Positions 42,499 to 53,899 are shown, counted from the first letter of the stretch. The stretch is 64,000 nucleotides of DNA from Prorocentrum cordatum (GCA_963575745.1 CAUYUJ010011570.1:1-64000), one strand, 5' to 3'. A program made the numbers and translations. Notes: generated from the letters alone by a model not told the origin.

Positions 42499-42679
42499 TT
42501 CCTGCTTCCTGTCCCTCCGTGTAGCTAGTCCGGCTTCATCCTCTTCTCCGTTATCCTTCTCATCGCCTGCCTGGTCCTGCTCATCCCCCTCCCCCTCCTC
42601 CCCCTCCTCGTCCTCGTCCTCCTCTTTCCCCTTCTCTCTCTCCTGCGTTCCCTTTCTCCGCTCTCCCGACCTCACCCTC

Positions 42680-43545
42680 CGGGGGAGCGTGAACACGTGA
42701 AAACACGTGCCCCGCGCACACGCGCAAAGCGTATGTTGGGTCGCCCCCTCCGCGCACACAAATTTTTACGTGTGTAGAATCCGCCGCCCAGAAGTTGCGA
42801 TTCCCCCCTGGGGGCCGTGGACGTGTGAAAAGCGCGCACGCGCCAAGCGCATGTTGGCCCGCCCCTCCACGCGGACTCGTGTAAAGAATCCGCCGACCAG
42901 AAGCCAAATCCCTCCCAGGGGGCCACGGACACGTGAAACCACGCATCCCGCACGCGCGCGACAGGCGCAAATTGGGTCCCACCCCTCTCCGCGCACATGT
43001 TTACCCGTATAGAATGCGCCGGCTAGAAATTGGGATTCCCCCCCCCCCTTGGGAGCCGTGGACACGCGAAAACACGTGCCCCGCGCGCACGCACCAGACG
43101 CAGATTGATGTCCCCCCCCTCCGCGCGCGGATTCTTACTTGCGAAGAATCCGCCGACCTGAACCTGGGTCCACCCCAGGCGGCCGTGGACACGTGGGAAC
43201 AGATGCCCCGCGCGTACGCGCCAGGCGCATGTCCCCCCTCCGCGCAAGTATTTTAACGTGTAAAAACCTGCCGACCAGAAATTGGGTCCCCCCCGTGGGG
43301 CTGTGAAGATGTGAAAACACGTGCGCCGCGCGCACGCGCCGGGCGCATATTGGGTCCTCCCCCTCCGCGCGTATTCTTGCACGTGTGAAGAACCTGCCGA
43401 CCAGACGTTGGGTCCCCCCCCGGAGGGGCCCGTTGGCGAGAAGTGCGCGAAAACCCATGCCAGACGCATGCACGCCGAGACGCATGCTGGAGACCCCCCC
43501 CTCCGCGCACGTATTCTTACGTGTCAGATTACGACGTCTGCTGCT
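42680..43545. repeat. tandem repeat, 110-138 bp unit, about seven copies
   Basis: Each unit has an ACACGTGAAAACACGTGCC-like start, a CGCGCACGCGCCAGGCGCA block, CCCCCCTCCGCGC, then ACGTGTGAAGAATCCGCCGACC and GGGTCCCCCC. Starts lie near 42697, 42823, 42932, 43064, 43190, 43308 and 43446. Copies differ by 15-30 percent and by indels. Confidence 0.85.
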
Positions 43546-44738
43546 CGACACCCTTGTTATACAAGGCCAACGGGCCCGCCACCACAAAAAGAACCCTGGG
43601 CCAGAGACCTTACCGGGCAAACTTTCCGACCCGCCTCGCCCGCCCTGCACACGGTGGCCGCCATGCCCCAAGCCCAAGACCCCGAATGGTCCGTGGGTGT
43701 CCCGCCTGGCCGTCCTGCATACCGCTGCCGCCAGGCCAGAACCTCTGGGTGGTCCCTGGGTATTCTGCCTCGGCCGCCTTGCATGTCGAGGCCGCCAGGC
43801 CCCGGAGATCCCCGAGAGCCCAATGAAGAGATGATGCGGAAACAGGCACAGACCAAAAGGAAGCCGTCAAGGCGTGTGCCGTAAAGGCGTCATGACGCCA
43901 CGCCATCCACACACACTCAGAACATACATAAAGGAGCGCTCACTAAGAACGCGCGTCAACAACAGACATCGGGAATATAGGTTGACAACGTACGTCTACT
44001 GTCGACACCAAGGACACGCATCAAGAACATGCACCAACAACGTACGCCACCAACCAGCACCAATAATGTACGTGCATCGCATCAGCCAAGACAACGCACC
44101 AATAGTACACAACATTACCAACGTATTAAAACCATGGCATACACCAGCAACTGCAACTGGCAACATATACATAGAAGGCACAGCAGTACTACATGTCCAA
44201 CACATGTGAAACTCACATACACCCCGAACACAAAACAACACACATCACGCACACCAGCAAGACCATACATCGATAACATTCACGAAGGCCATACATCAGT
44301 AACGTGCGCGGGTAACATACAGCACCACCACACACATCAGACGACCGAAAATAGGAAGCACCAAGAACATACGCCAACTCCTGGTATTAATCACACACAT
44401 CTGCAACAGTCACCAACAACACACATCAACAACACACACCGAGAGCACACATCAACGACATAAACTGACACTACGTACTAGGAACAGGTATGCACCAATC
44501 ACCGATGTGCAACATTATTACATGCCTAGAGGTAGCACCACGAGCGCACGCGCAAGCATACATCCATAACAGACACAAGGCGCAGTAATCATGACTAGAT
44601 GCTAAGCACAAGCACCAAGACCAGGCACCAATGGCATACATCACGGGCATGCGCCAATGCCATACACCAGTGGCATGCAACAACCGATCGTTTGCCGCAC
44701 TGAAACTCATTGGTCCGACCGCCCGGCACAACATACCT
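43546..44738. other. unassigned; ACA-rich low-complexity region
   Basis: 43546-43880 no gene seen. 43900-44700 is rich in ACA/CAC with recurring ACACATCA and CCAACAACGTAC words; the 144-codon His/Thr/Asn-rich frame at 44029-44463 is compositional. Confidence 0.5.
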
Positions 44739-44760
44739 CCACACTTGGGCTCCCAACAAG

Positions 44761-44886
44761 TATGGCAAACTGTGTGAACACGAATGGCTCAAACTCAATA
44801 CGGGGCGTTCGCTGGACATCGTCTTGACCATGGAAATCGATGGCCCTACCTCCGTCCTCAACTTCTACACACCGAACACCCGATAA
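44761..44886 (+). pseudogene. possible LINE endonuclease fragment
   Basis: A 41-codon stretch reads CEHEWLKLNTGRSLDIVLTM and TSVLNFYTPNTR before a TAA. The GRxLxIxL...xNxYxP pattern resembles the N-terminal strand order of APE-type endonucleases in LINEs, but it is too short to be sure. Confidence 0.25.
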
Positions 44887-45056
44887 GGTGCAAGGCGCCC
44901 TCCCTGCTTGGCAATCCATGGGGCGCTAACCATTCAACGGGGTGCCTTCCGCAACGAACAGGAATGATTGTGGAAACTTGCGAGGAAGGGACTTGGGACG
45001 GGAGGGTTAGGGTGCACTGCATGACAACTGATGCGTCCTACATGTACTCTGGTACT

Positions 45057-45660
45057 ACTCCTCCTCCTCATCCTCCCCTGCTTTCCCTCCTCAACCTCCT
45101 CCTCCTCCAATTCCTGATCCTCCTCCTCCTCCTTCTCCTCCTCCTCATCGTCCTCCTCCCCCCATCCTCGTCTTCCTCCTACTTCCACTGATTCTCCTGC
45201 ACCTCTATGCTGATCCTCCGAGGTCTGCGGGGGTCCTCGACGTCATGCCGGGGTCCTCGACGTCATCACCGATCGTTCGTCGTCGTCGTCGTCGTCGTCC
45301 GCCTTCTCCTCCTCGTTCTCTTCCTCCTGGTCCTTTTCCTCCTGGTCCTCTTCCTCCTGGTCCTCTTCCTCCTCGTCATCTTCCTCCTCGTCCTCTTCCT
45401 CCTCCTCCTCCCCCTCCTCGGGACGTTGGCGATGTGCAAAGTGCTCGTGCCGTCGGACAACAAGCTGAAGCCGGCCTGCTCCGCGTCGTGCTTCTTGTCG
45501 GCGTCCCGCTTCTTGTACCGATTTTTTATCACCTGCTCCCGCTCCTCCTCCTCCTCCACCACCACCTCCTCCTCGTCCTTCTCCTTCCCCTCTCGGCGGC
45601 GCTCCTCCTCGTCCGCGAGGGCGGCCGAGAGGATTTTGCTACTCAGGCCTTCTTTCTAGG
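45057..45660 (-). CDS. possible exon between CCT/TCC tracts
   Basis: 45657-45425 on the minus strand reads SSKILSAALADEEERRREG, an acidic run, then REQVIKNRYKKRDADKKHDA and FSLLSDGTSTLHIANVP. This last part is not low-complexity and looks like real coding sequence. It is flanked by CTCCTTCTCC tracts (45057-45180) and GTCCTCTTCCTCCTG repeats (45300-45415), the same setting as the intron-rich genes at 8-22 kb. Neither ends nor partner exons could be found. Confidence 0.35.
45229..45415. repeat. 20-bp duplication, (GTC)n and 18-bp tandem repeat
   Basis: GGGGTCCTCGACGTCAT occurs twice (45231 and 45251), followed by (GTC)n at 45275-45300 and about six copies of TCCTCTTCCTCCTGG. Confidence 0.85.
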
Positions 45661-46968
45661 CCTCTCCTCCTTCGTTCTGCCCCCGTCCGCATCCCTCCTC
45701 CCTTCCCCAACCACCACCCCTCCCGTCGCGCGCCCTCTCTCTAGAGCAGGCCCACCGCCCTCCGATCCTCGACCCGAGGCTCAGAGGGAGGTGGAGGTGT
45801 TGGTTCGCGGCGTTGTGTGGCGGCGTGGGGAAAGAACACTAGTCAGTGTCGCGCAAAGCAGGAACAGCTGGGGCGGGCTCGCGGCGAGAGGGAAGGGCGC
45901 TTCGCAGAGTCGGGCGTGGCATAAGGTGGGAGTGTCCGTGAGTGGCGGGGCCTGAGCCGAGCATGACCCCCGCCCCCGGGCGAGCCGGGTGCCATGGTGC
46001 TGGGGTTACTCTCGGTGTTGCCTCGTGTATTGCCGCGGCCGTTGTCGTCTCCGTAGGGTGTGCTTTAGAAATAGTGATGGATGGCACCTCGCACTTCGTT
46101 GAACCTCTCCGGTGCGGCGCTGTCGTCTCGCTTGGCGGTATGTCCCGCTGGAGTGCTTTGACCCACAGGGCTGCGTCGAGCAGTGGCGGTCCGACTCCAA
46201 TGAACCTTGTGCTTCTGGCAAGTCGGTGGCTCCGCAACGTGTGGATAGCGTTGGGGAGCTTGTGTTTGCATGCCGCGTCGGTCTGACATCGCCGCTTACG
46301 GCTTCTGGTCCTTCAATCGGTCCGTGATCGTCATGGTAATGCAGAAGACGCCGTGGCCTTTTTTGTGATGGTTCGCATGGTCGTGGAGGCGGCTCGTTTG
46401 CTCCGGCCTTTGTGTTGGGTGGCTCGTAGAGAAAACTCCATGTGCCGCTGTATTCGCGCACGCACATGTGCCGTTGCATCCATGCGCATGTGGTTGCATT
46501 GGTCAATGGCGGGCGGATTTCGTGTGTACGCACTCCCATGTGGATGTGCCGCGCTCCTTGTCTGGATAGGCCCTCCACAGAAGGCAAGCTTGAGGTGGTG
46601 CGTATCCAATATAGGCGGCCCTGCATTGAGATTCGAAAGTGCCTGGTAGTGGTAATAGCTTACTGTTGATGCATGGCGCTGCTGCATATGTGACATATGT
46701 TGCGACTGCTTGTCGAGTGCTGGATGCGTTGGCGTGTGCTGTCGAGTCCGTGATCCGTATAATGTTTGGGGTGTTACTGCGGAGGGTGCGATGGCAGTTG
46801 TCGCTACCTGCTGGCAACACCGAAAACGTTGAGATGTTATGTCAGATGTTTGTTGGTTCCTTGCGTCGCACTGTCGGGTCGATATGTTTCCACTGAGGTG
46901 CCTTGGTGCTAGAGCCATGTAGGGCCGTCAGAACCACCGAATTTGGGCTCCGTCTCGTACTCCCCCTC
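45661..46968. other. unassigned
   Basis: Moderately GC-rich sequence with overlapping open frames on both strands (for example 46331-46918 minus and 46083-46650 plus). None shows a known motif or clear coding bias. Confidence 0.4.
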
Positions 46969-47400
46969 TTAGTTGGACTCGTAGTTTTGCTTGAGGAGGT
47001 CGAGCTTCGCGGCTACGTCGATCTTCATGCGTTGGTCAATTTCGTCAGCCTCCCTCACTCGGATGCGTATGGTGTTGCCTTGGGTGATGACTTGCTTTGA
47101 TGGCTCCCATAACGTGATGTATTTCTGGGCAGTCGCATTACTAGTGTCAGGTCTAGTGGTGGCGTGGTTGTTTCCTGTGCTGTGCGGCTCGTCTAGGTCC
47201 CACGAGGTAGTCGCGATCCCTTGGTCGTCGATTGGTTCTGTGCTTGAGTAGGAATCCACTAGTGCTGGGCTGTGGTGATGAAGCTCCCCTAACTCGATTG
47301 GCCACGTGGGCTCGCTGGTGGCTCCCGATGTCAGCTTGAGCTTCATGTGGCGGTCCTGGCGTGTCGGTGAAAGTCGGATGGAGGCCCAATAATGGTCCAT
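46969..47400 (-). CDS. hypothetical protein fragment
   Basis: A 143-codon frame whose second half (QKYITLWEPSKQVITQGNTI and READEIDQRMKIDVAAKLDL) has a balanced, helical, charged composition unlike the compositional frames nearby. The first codon is GTG-like only in part of the region, so it may be an internal or last exon. No family was recognised. Confidence 0.3.
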   Translation of the reverse strand: MDHYWASIRLSPTRQDRHMKLKLTSGATSEPTWPIELGELHHHSPALVDSYSSTEPIDDQGIATTSWDLDEPHSTGNNHATTRPDTSNATAQKYITLWEPSKQVITQGNTIRIRVREADEIDQRMKIDVAAKLDLLKQNYESN

Positions 47401-47735
47401 GGTGATGGTCTGCTGGCTGGTGCAAAAATAATGATGAGGCTTGGTCGCCGGCTGGGTCGTCAGGGCCTGCTCCCACTCCTCGATCTTCCTTGGTGCTCCT
47501 CATCCTCCGCGTCACTGGTCCTCCTCCTCGTCCTCCACTCCCCTCGCCGCCAAAGGATGTCTGTCGCCTGTAAAGGAACTTCCCACCTCGCCCCCCCTCT
47601 CGCTCCCTCAGAAGAGACACAGCTTATAACCACCACAAGCCCACGTTGAGGCGTGGTAGGCTGCATAGTGCTCTCTGGTATGGTGTTTGTGATCTTCTTA
47701 TGCCCCCCCCTCTACTCGCATCCAGTTGCGTGCGT

Positions 47736-47795
47736 CGCCCCCCCCCCCCCCCCCCCCCCCCCCCTCCCCCCCCCCCCCCCCCCCCCCCCCCACCA

Positions 47796-47841
<46 letters not shown>

Positions 47842-47929
47842 ACGCACACGCACACGCACACGCACACGCACACGCACACGCACACGCACACGCACACGCA
47901 CACGCACACGCACACGCACACGCACACGC

Positions 47930-47967
<38 letters not shown>

Positions 47968-47992
47968 GCGCACGCACGCACGCACGCACCTA

Positions 47993-48032
<40 letters not shown>

Positions 48033-48080
48033 TGCACGCATGCACGCACGCACGCACGCACGCATGCACGCACGCACGCG
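47736..48080. repeat. poly-C, (CA)n, (CACACG)n and (CGCA)n array
   Basis: Poly-C with a single T interruption (47736-47790), (CA)n, about 18 copies of CACACG (47830-47940), (CA)n again, then (CGCA)n with CATG variants (47965-48080). All His-Thr or Val-Cys frames are compositional. Confidence 0.95.
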
Positions 48081-50105
48081 TCCGAGGCTTCTTGGGCGGC
48101 CCGACGCCTTCCTGGTTCTCTGCAATGCGTCAGAGATGCCGTTCCAAGGTGGCTTCAAAGACGGCTCAAGCAAGCACCAATGCTGCCGCGATGGCCTCGG
48201 ATGGCCCTCAGACGGCTCAATATGACCTCGAGACGGGCCAGGAGGCCTCCAGGACGGCCAAAGAGGGCTTCCAAACGGATCCCCAGTAGGACCGAGGAAG
48301 CAAACTTCATCGGCGTCCAGCAAATTTTGTTCAGGCTGAGGTCGGTTCAAGACGGCCTCAGCGGCCTCCAAGATGCCAAGATGGCTCCCAGACGACCTCA
48401 AGAGGGCCCCTAGGCGGCCCAAGACGGCCCCAAGAGTCCCGAGAGGGCTTCTGGAGGGACACAAGACGGCCTCAGAGGGCATCTCGACGGCCCAAGACGG
48501 CCCCAAGAGAACAACTAGACGACCAAGAGAGGACGCCAAGACGGCCCATGAGAGCCCCAAGACGGTCCAAGAGGGCCTCGGGGGACCCTACAGACTGCCC
48601 CGCAGGAGCCCAATACAGCCTCAAGACGGCCCGACGTGAGCTCCATGAGAGCTTCTCAAGGAAGGAAGACAAAAAAAGTTTCAGAGGTGACGGCCTCCAG
48701 CGCCCCCGGCAACAATCGCAGCCACCCAGAATGCTGGGCTGGCACGGTTGCGGGGCTTGCCGCACGCAGCTGCATGAACTTCCAGAAGTCTGTGCAGACT
48801 CTCGGGGTCGGTGCCCTCCCCGAGCGCGCTCCGCGCGCAGGAGGCGCCGCCAAGGGGGTGCCCTACGCCGACCCAAGCATTCCGTGCGGACCTCCTAACG
48901 TCTACGGCAAGCGGCAAGATCGTGCAGTGAAGACTTGTACGCTGGTCTGGCACCGCGCAGATCGTTCAAACTTGTGCCGATCGCCGGATCGCTTCGTGTT
49001 GGCCGATTCTGGGCCAGAGGCGGCGTTCAATCTTGCACGCCCGCGGCGCGGTCGCAGCCGCATCGACACGACACGAACAGACGTGTGCCCATATCCACTG
49101 CAGCTTGGAGTTCCTGGCTCTCTTCCCCAGAAACCCGAGGCGCACTGGATATGGATAAAAACTGGCCCCCAAAGGCCCGATGATTGTCTATATCCAATGC
49201 GCCTCGGCCTGGTGGCGCCCATTTCAAAACTGGCCAAGACGCACGGGATACGGATACGAATCTTGCCCACAAAAGGAACCACCGTACGTTTCTGTCGTTG
49301 TTCCTCGATCTCTCACCTCCCCCCTCTCGTCGCCGGCTCGCGGCTCGAAGCCCCGGTCGTGACGTCGGCGCTGTCGCCGCTGTTGCTGAGGCCGCTGGGG
49401 CTGCCCTTGGACTCGCCTCCAGCGGCGGGGGCGCGCAAGCATGGATTAGCGATCCATGGAGTTGGCGTGGCACCTCCCCCCAAATGCGGCCGGTGCCGCC
49501 TCGTTCGGCGGCGGAAATCTGCGATCTCCAATGGAAACGGGACCCGTCGCTGATCCACGCCCCCAAGACGCGGGCGTCGCGTTTTTCTCACACCGGGCGA
49601 TCTCGCCCCGTTTCGGGCCTCGGGGCCCTCACGGCTCGATCCAGCCTGAGACACGCCACGGGAAGATTCGGTCCAGGGCTGCAGCCGTGATTGTTGATCT
49701 TGCTGTGTGCTTGTTCGCGACGTCGGATCTCAGGGTCGGCGTGTGCAGCGCCAAGCTTGCACACATCTCCACATGGAGGGAATAAACGAAGGAGCGGGAT
49801 GGAGAGGAATGAACAGGAGGGGTGAGCGGGCGGAGGGGTGTGAGGACGGGGAGGTGAGATCGGCGACGGAGTGTCCGCGGGTGCTCGCAGCAGTAGGGAA
49901 GGCGGAGGCGGAAGAAGGGGGAGGGAGGATGTGGGAAGTGGGAGGATGCAGGAACGGAGGCAGGAATCTTCTTTCCTGAAACTGTCGATCCCCTCCAAAG
50001 GACAACATTATCTTTCTGTATTGGTCGTTGGCGGCCCAAGAATTCAACAACAAAAGACTACCAGAGACCCAACATACCAAAACGCGCCGTCCCGACGTCC
50101 TGGGC
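48081..50105. other. unassigned, with AAGACGGCC repeat family
   Basis: 48120-48640 contains many CAAGACGGCC and CCAAGAGGGCC words. 48640-49790 has long overlapping open frames on both strands (a 305-codon plus frame at 48636-49553) without motifs; I do not call a gene. 49790-50100 is purine-rich then unassigned. Confidence 0.45.
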
Positions 50106-50111
50106 CACGAG

Positions 50112-50145
50112 ATGTCCAGCAAGATGATGGTGATGATGATGAGGC

Positions 50146-50177
<32 letters not shown>

Positions 50178-50205
50178 GTGGTGGTGCTGATGATGACGAT
50201 GGTGC

Positions 50206-50258
<53 letters not shown>

Positions 50259-50325
50259 CGGATTATGATGGTGATGGTGTTGGTGACAGCAATGCGGACG
50301 ATATGATGATGATGGCGATGAAAAT
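50112..50325. repeat. (GAT)n microsatellite
   Basis: GATGAT with GGTGGT and CGAT interruptions. Confidence 0.95.
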
Positions 50326-50781
50326 GGTAACGGTGATTGTTCTTCAATTTTGGGTAGCGGGAGGTGCGTATGAAAAGACTCCAATATGCGAAGCACTCAA
50401 AATCATTCAGACTTGCTGCTGACTGCTACACCCTGCGCCAGAAAGCGCAGTCGGCCCGCTGGCCCAAGACATGGGCGCTGGCCTGCTCGCGCCCTGCGGG
50501 GGGATTCGGGGCGAGATAGCACCCCCGCGGGGACCCACAACTATGGGTCAGACGAGCGAACAAAACGAATCCGCCGGCCCCCTTGTGGGGCCACCAGGCT
50601 GCAGGCCCGTGATTCGCAGTTTCCTGTACCAGTCGTAGTTCTGCTTGCTGGTTACTGTAACTAGTTGACTTATTGCTGGTTGCTGTAACTAGTTGATTGA
50701 CCGCGCGAGGGGGGGGAGGCCCAAACCGGCTTTTTAGCACCCCCTGGGCGCGGTGTCTGAATTGCTGGGGGGGCTCGAAAT

Positions 50782-51462
50782 CGACACCCCTCACGCAGAT
50801 CCGCGGGGTCAGGGTCCACAAACACCAGGGATTTGACACATTTCTGAAATTCGGTGCCACCCCTCACGCAGATCCGCGGGGTCAGGGTCCAAAAACACAT
50901 GGGATTTGCCACATTCCTGAAATTCGGTGCCACCCCTCACGCAGATCCGCGGGGTCAGGGTCCAAAAACACAGGGATTTGCCACATTTCTGAAATTCGGT
51001 GCCACCCCTCACGCAGATCCGCGGGGTCAGGGTCCAAAAACACAGGGATTTGCCACATTTCTGAAATTCGGTGCCACCCCTCACGCAGATCCGCGGGGTC
51101 AGGGTCCAAAAACACAGGGATTTGCCACATTTCTGAAATTCGGTGCCACCCCTCACGCAGATCCGCGGGGTCAGGGTCCAAAAACACAAGGGATTTGCCA
51201 CATTTCTGAAATTCGGTGCCACCCCTCACGCAGATCCGCGGGGTCAGGGTCCAAAAACACATGGGATTTGCCACATTTCTGAAATTCGGTGCCACCCCTC
51301 ACGCAGATCCGCGGGGTCAGGGTCCAAAAACACATGGGATTTGCCACATTTCTGAAATTCGGTGCCACCCCTCACGCAGATCCGCGGGGTCAGGGTCCAA
51401 AAACACATGGGATTTGCCACATTTCTGAAATTCGGTGCCACCCTTCACGCACATCCATCGCA
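50782..51462. repeat. 72/73-bp satellite, nine units plus a partial tenth
   Basis: TCACGCAGATCCGCGG-type starts lie at 50791, 50864, 50937, 51009, 51081, 51153, 51226, 51299, 51372 and 51445, so the period is 72 or 73 bp. Units are nearly identical; the length difference comes from ACACAGGG versus ACACATGGG or ACACAAGGG. The first unit is the most diverged and the last breaks off after ACATCC. Confidence 0.97.
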
Positions 51463-51575
51463 AGGCGTGGTAACCCAAACTGCGAGAACTCCCTCGGCCC
51501 TTTGATCGCAAGGTGTGGTAACCAAGCCCGTAAACCATACACGTTTTTCCAATCGCCAGGTGTGGTAAACCCTCT
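51463..51575. repeat. TCGCAAGGYGTGGTAACC triplicate
   Basis: TCGCAAGGCGTGGTAACC, TCGCAAGGTGTGGTAACC and TCGCCAGGTGTGGTAAACC lie near 51468, 51506 and 51552, right after the satellite. Confidence 0.8.
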
Positions 51576-52200
51576 TGCGATCAGTTGGTTTTGCTGATTG
51601 CGAATCGGCTTCGCATGAAGTTTCGATACTGCTTCACGACAGCGCCAAGGCCTCATGACTTAGCTCTTCCATGGCCCATTCTCCGAGAGAGGGGGCCGGC
51701 GGCAGGGGGCGAAACCCTTACGGATTTCACGTAGAGGCACAAGCGGCCCCTGGCCAGGGAACTCTCGAAACCTGCGACTGGGGTCAGAGGGAGGAGGAGG
51801 CTCAGACGGAGATCGGTTTCGGTTTGGCTTCGGCTTTCGCTTTCACTTTCGGCTGGGCTTTCGCTCGCTGGAAAGATGAATGGCGGCCGACTGCGAAACC
51901 AGACCCTGCTCAACTAACGAAGCTAATATCGAACTGGTCGCCCGCAGACGTGTCTGAAAAACTTGGCTGGGGTCTGGCTGGACCCTGGACCTACCTACTG
52001 GCCTCTTCGGGAAGTGATCCAGGAGTTTCTCGGCCTCGCGCTCGAGCGGGCCCCGATGGGGCCGCCCAATGCATCTTCACTCCGCCCTGGAGGCGGACCC
52101 CGCGAAGCAATGAGTCCTCGAGGTTCGCCTGCGACGGGAAGAAAGCGATGGTCAGCCGCGCCGTCTCCTGCTTGCTTTCCTTCTTCTTGGCCTCGTTGGT
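51576..52200. other. unassigned
   Basis: Open frames on the plus strand (51671-52258) have no recognised motif; a TTTCGGTTTGGCTTCGGCTT low-complexity patch lies at 51815-51870. Confidence 0.4.
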
Positions 52201-52201
52201 G

Positions 52202-53022
52202 TTACAGTGCTTCGCATCGATGACTAGGTCGAAGAGCCATCAACATATGATATGTTGATACCGACACCATATCAACACGCGGTGAGCCCTGCTTCTGGAC
52301 CTCGATATCCTTATTGGCTGCATCCTCGATATTCGCGATATCCTGGGCCGTCGCGTGGTGCGCCTGGCCCATCGACTCCATCTGCGTGGAGATCATGCTG
52401 GACTTCGGGGGGATGAACGCGTGGAACACAACTGCGTCCAGGTAGCGAAGGCTCTGGGCGTTGGCCAGGCTCAGCTTGGCGAGCAGGAGGGCCATGTGCA
52501 TCACCTTGCTGCCCTTATCGCCGCCGCCCGTCGCGATCCGCTGGGCCTTGCGCCTGGCGCCTGCCCCGTCGGCCTCGGCGCTCGCCTTCTGCTTTGGGCC
52601 TCGCGCTGGCAGCGCGAACATGGCCGAGCAGAGGCGGGACGTGAGACCGACGAACGCGATCCTGCAGTTCACTCAGCACGCCAGCCGAGGGGGAAAAGAA
52701 AGGGAGAAACAAAAAAAACGTACACCTGACAAGATATCGATTGCGGTGCAGTAGTTGCCATGAGGGTTCAAGGTCGCGCCTCGCATTTGCCAATCAGATG
52801 GGCCCGCTGGACATGACGCATTGCCGAATCCTTACACGAACACACACTCTCGCAACAGGGACACTGGTTTGTGAAAACGATGAGATCGCAAATGTCGCGA
52901 CTCTTATGATGTGCCATATAATGCTGTTTGCTAGGGGGCCCGACCTTGGTGCCTGGCCACCAGGCGCCTCGAGAGAGGTTGGAAGTTAAGGAGCAGGCCC
53001 CTTGAGCCAAAATGGCTACGGA
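52202..53022 (-). pseudogene. spliced-leader-bearing gene relic with C2H2-like finger, two candidate exons
   Basis: Begins with a complete spliced leader at its 5' end (53022-53001). An ATG at 52917 opens MAHHKSRDICDLIVF, then a CPCC start that fits C-x2-C-x12-H-x4-H (a C2H2-like finger, about 52857-52790), stopping at 52768. A pyrimidine-rich stretch (GTGTACG, then T-rich, then CTGCAG at about 52663) looks like an intron end. The next block, 52662-52202, reads GLTSRLCSAMFALPARGPKQ, MALLLAKLSLANAQSLRYLD and DIANIEDAANKDIEVQKQG, coherent coding sequence of unknown family. The leader implies that a trans-spliced mRNA was copied back into the genome; the candidate intron would then have been gained later or the copied RNA was unspliced there. 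Whether it is expressed is unknown. Confidence 0.45.
53001..53022 (-). other. complete dinoflagellate spliced-leader sequence (DinoSL)
   Basis: All 22 bases match the DinoSL consensus on the minus strand: T at the variable first position, then CCGTAGCC to GGCTCAAG. It is followed by GGGCCTGC, not by a GT donor, so it is not a spliced-leader RNA gene but a leader retained in a retroposed transcript. Confidence 0.95.
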
Positions 53023-53880
53023 TGCTGATGATGCTGATGATGATAAGGAGGAGGATGAAGAAGGGCCCGTTTCCGACAACGCCCCTGCCTGCAGCACCGC
53101 TCATCCCCGACTCGCCAGTGAAGAGGGTGGTGCCGGAGTGGTTGCTGGTGTGGTCGCTGCGCGGGCCCTCCTGCGAGGATCCAGGGTCGAGGGCAGCCCT
53201 AGAGACCCCCTCCCGCCGCGCCGCCTTTCCGAACAGCGCTGGGCCTAAAAGGCGTACAAGTGAATCCCGACTTGCGTGAAGTCCAGATTCCCTTTCGGGC
53301 TTTGCGGCCTCTCCACGCCTTCCCCCCCTGCGCCTCCAGGCAAGTGAACTTGCGGGAGTCTAAAGCAAAACAGCCATCCACGACGTTGCGGGCATTGAGG
53401 GTCGAGGGGTTGGGCGCTCTGCCACCTGTTCGCTGACCCTTTGGAGGCCTCCGCGAGGACCTCCAGCTGAGAGGCCTCAAGAAACCTCTGTGGACCTCGT
53501 GGGGCCCCAGGAGACCTCGAGGGACCGAGCATGCTGCGACCTCCACATGAGCAGCGCTTGGTACGCAAGCAAAGCGAGCCGCCTCAGTGCAAGAGTGCAT
53601 CACGTAATATCACGTCGCAATGCAATTCGCCACGCTAAATCACGTAACCATTGATGTCGGAACCCGGCTTGGGATAAAACAGATTCACCAGCGCGGATCC
53701 TATACAGGATTTGTTCTGCACGGTGGAGGTAATTATCTGGTGCAAGCTATACCGTAGCACCCCGCAGTTGCGAATAAGAGTGAGGGGGCGGCGGGGACGT
53801 CTGCGGTCTGCACGGCTCCGAAGAAGCCCGGCGCAGGCGAACAAAAATTCAAGCCATACACCGAGCCCGCCGCAGGCACC
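53023..53880. other. unassigned
   Basis: GATGCTGATGATG immediately beyond the leader, then sequence with no recognised gene to 53880. Confidence 0.4.
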
Positions 53881-53899
53881 GATTTTTTGTTAAACTAAT

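Noticed and set aside
44029-44463. 144-codon His/Thr/Asn-rich plus frame
   Set aside because: Compositional consequence of an ACA/CAC-rich stretch.
47646-48560. His-Thr and Val-Cys repeat proteins of up to 282 codons
   Set aside because: Pure translations of the CA/CACACG/CGCA array on either strand.
48636-49553. 305-codon plus-strand frame
   Set aside because: It starts inside the decayed AAGACGGCC repeat, overlaps equally long frames on both strands and shows no recognised motif.
50697-51597. CRISPR-like array or repeat protein at the 72/73-bp satellite
   Set aside because: The whole unit is conserved with no variable spacers, and a 73-bp period shifts the frame each unit, so neither an array of spacers nor a repeat protein fits.
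53001-53022. Spliced-leader RNA gene
   Set aside because: The leader is not followed by a GT donor or an Sm-site-like sequence, so it is a retained leader in a retrocopy.
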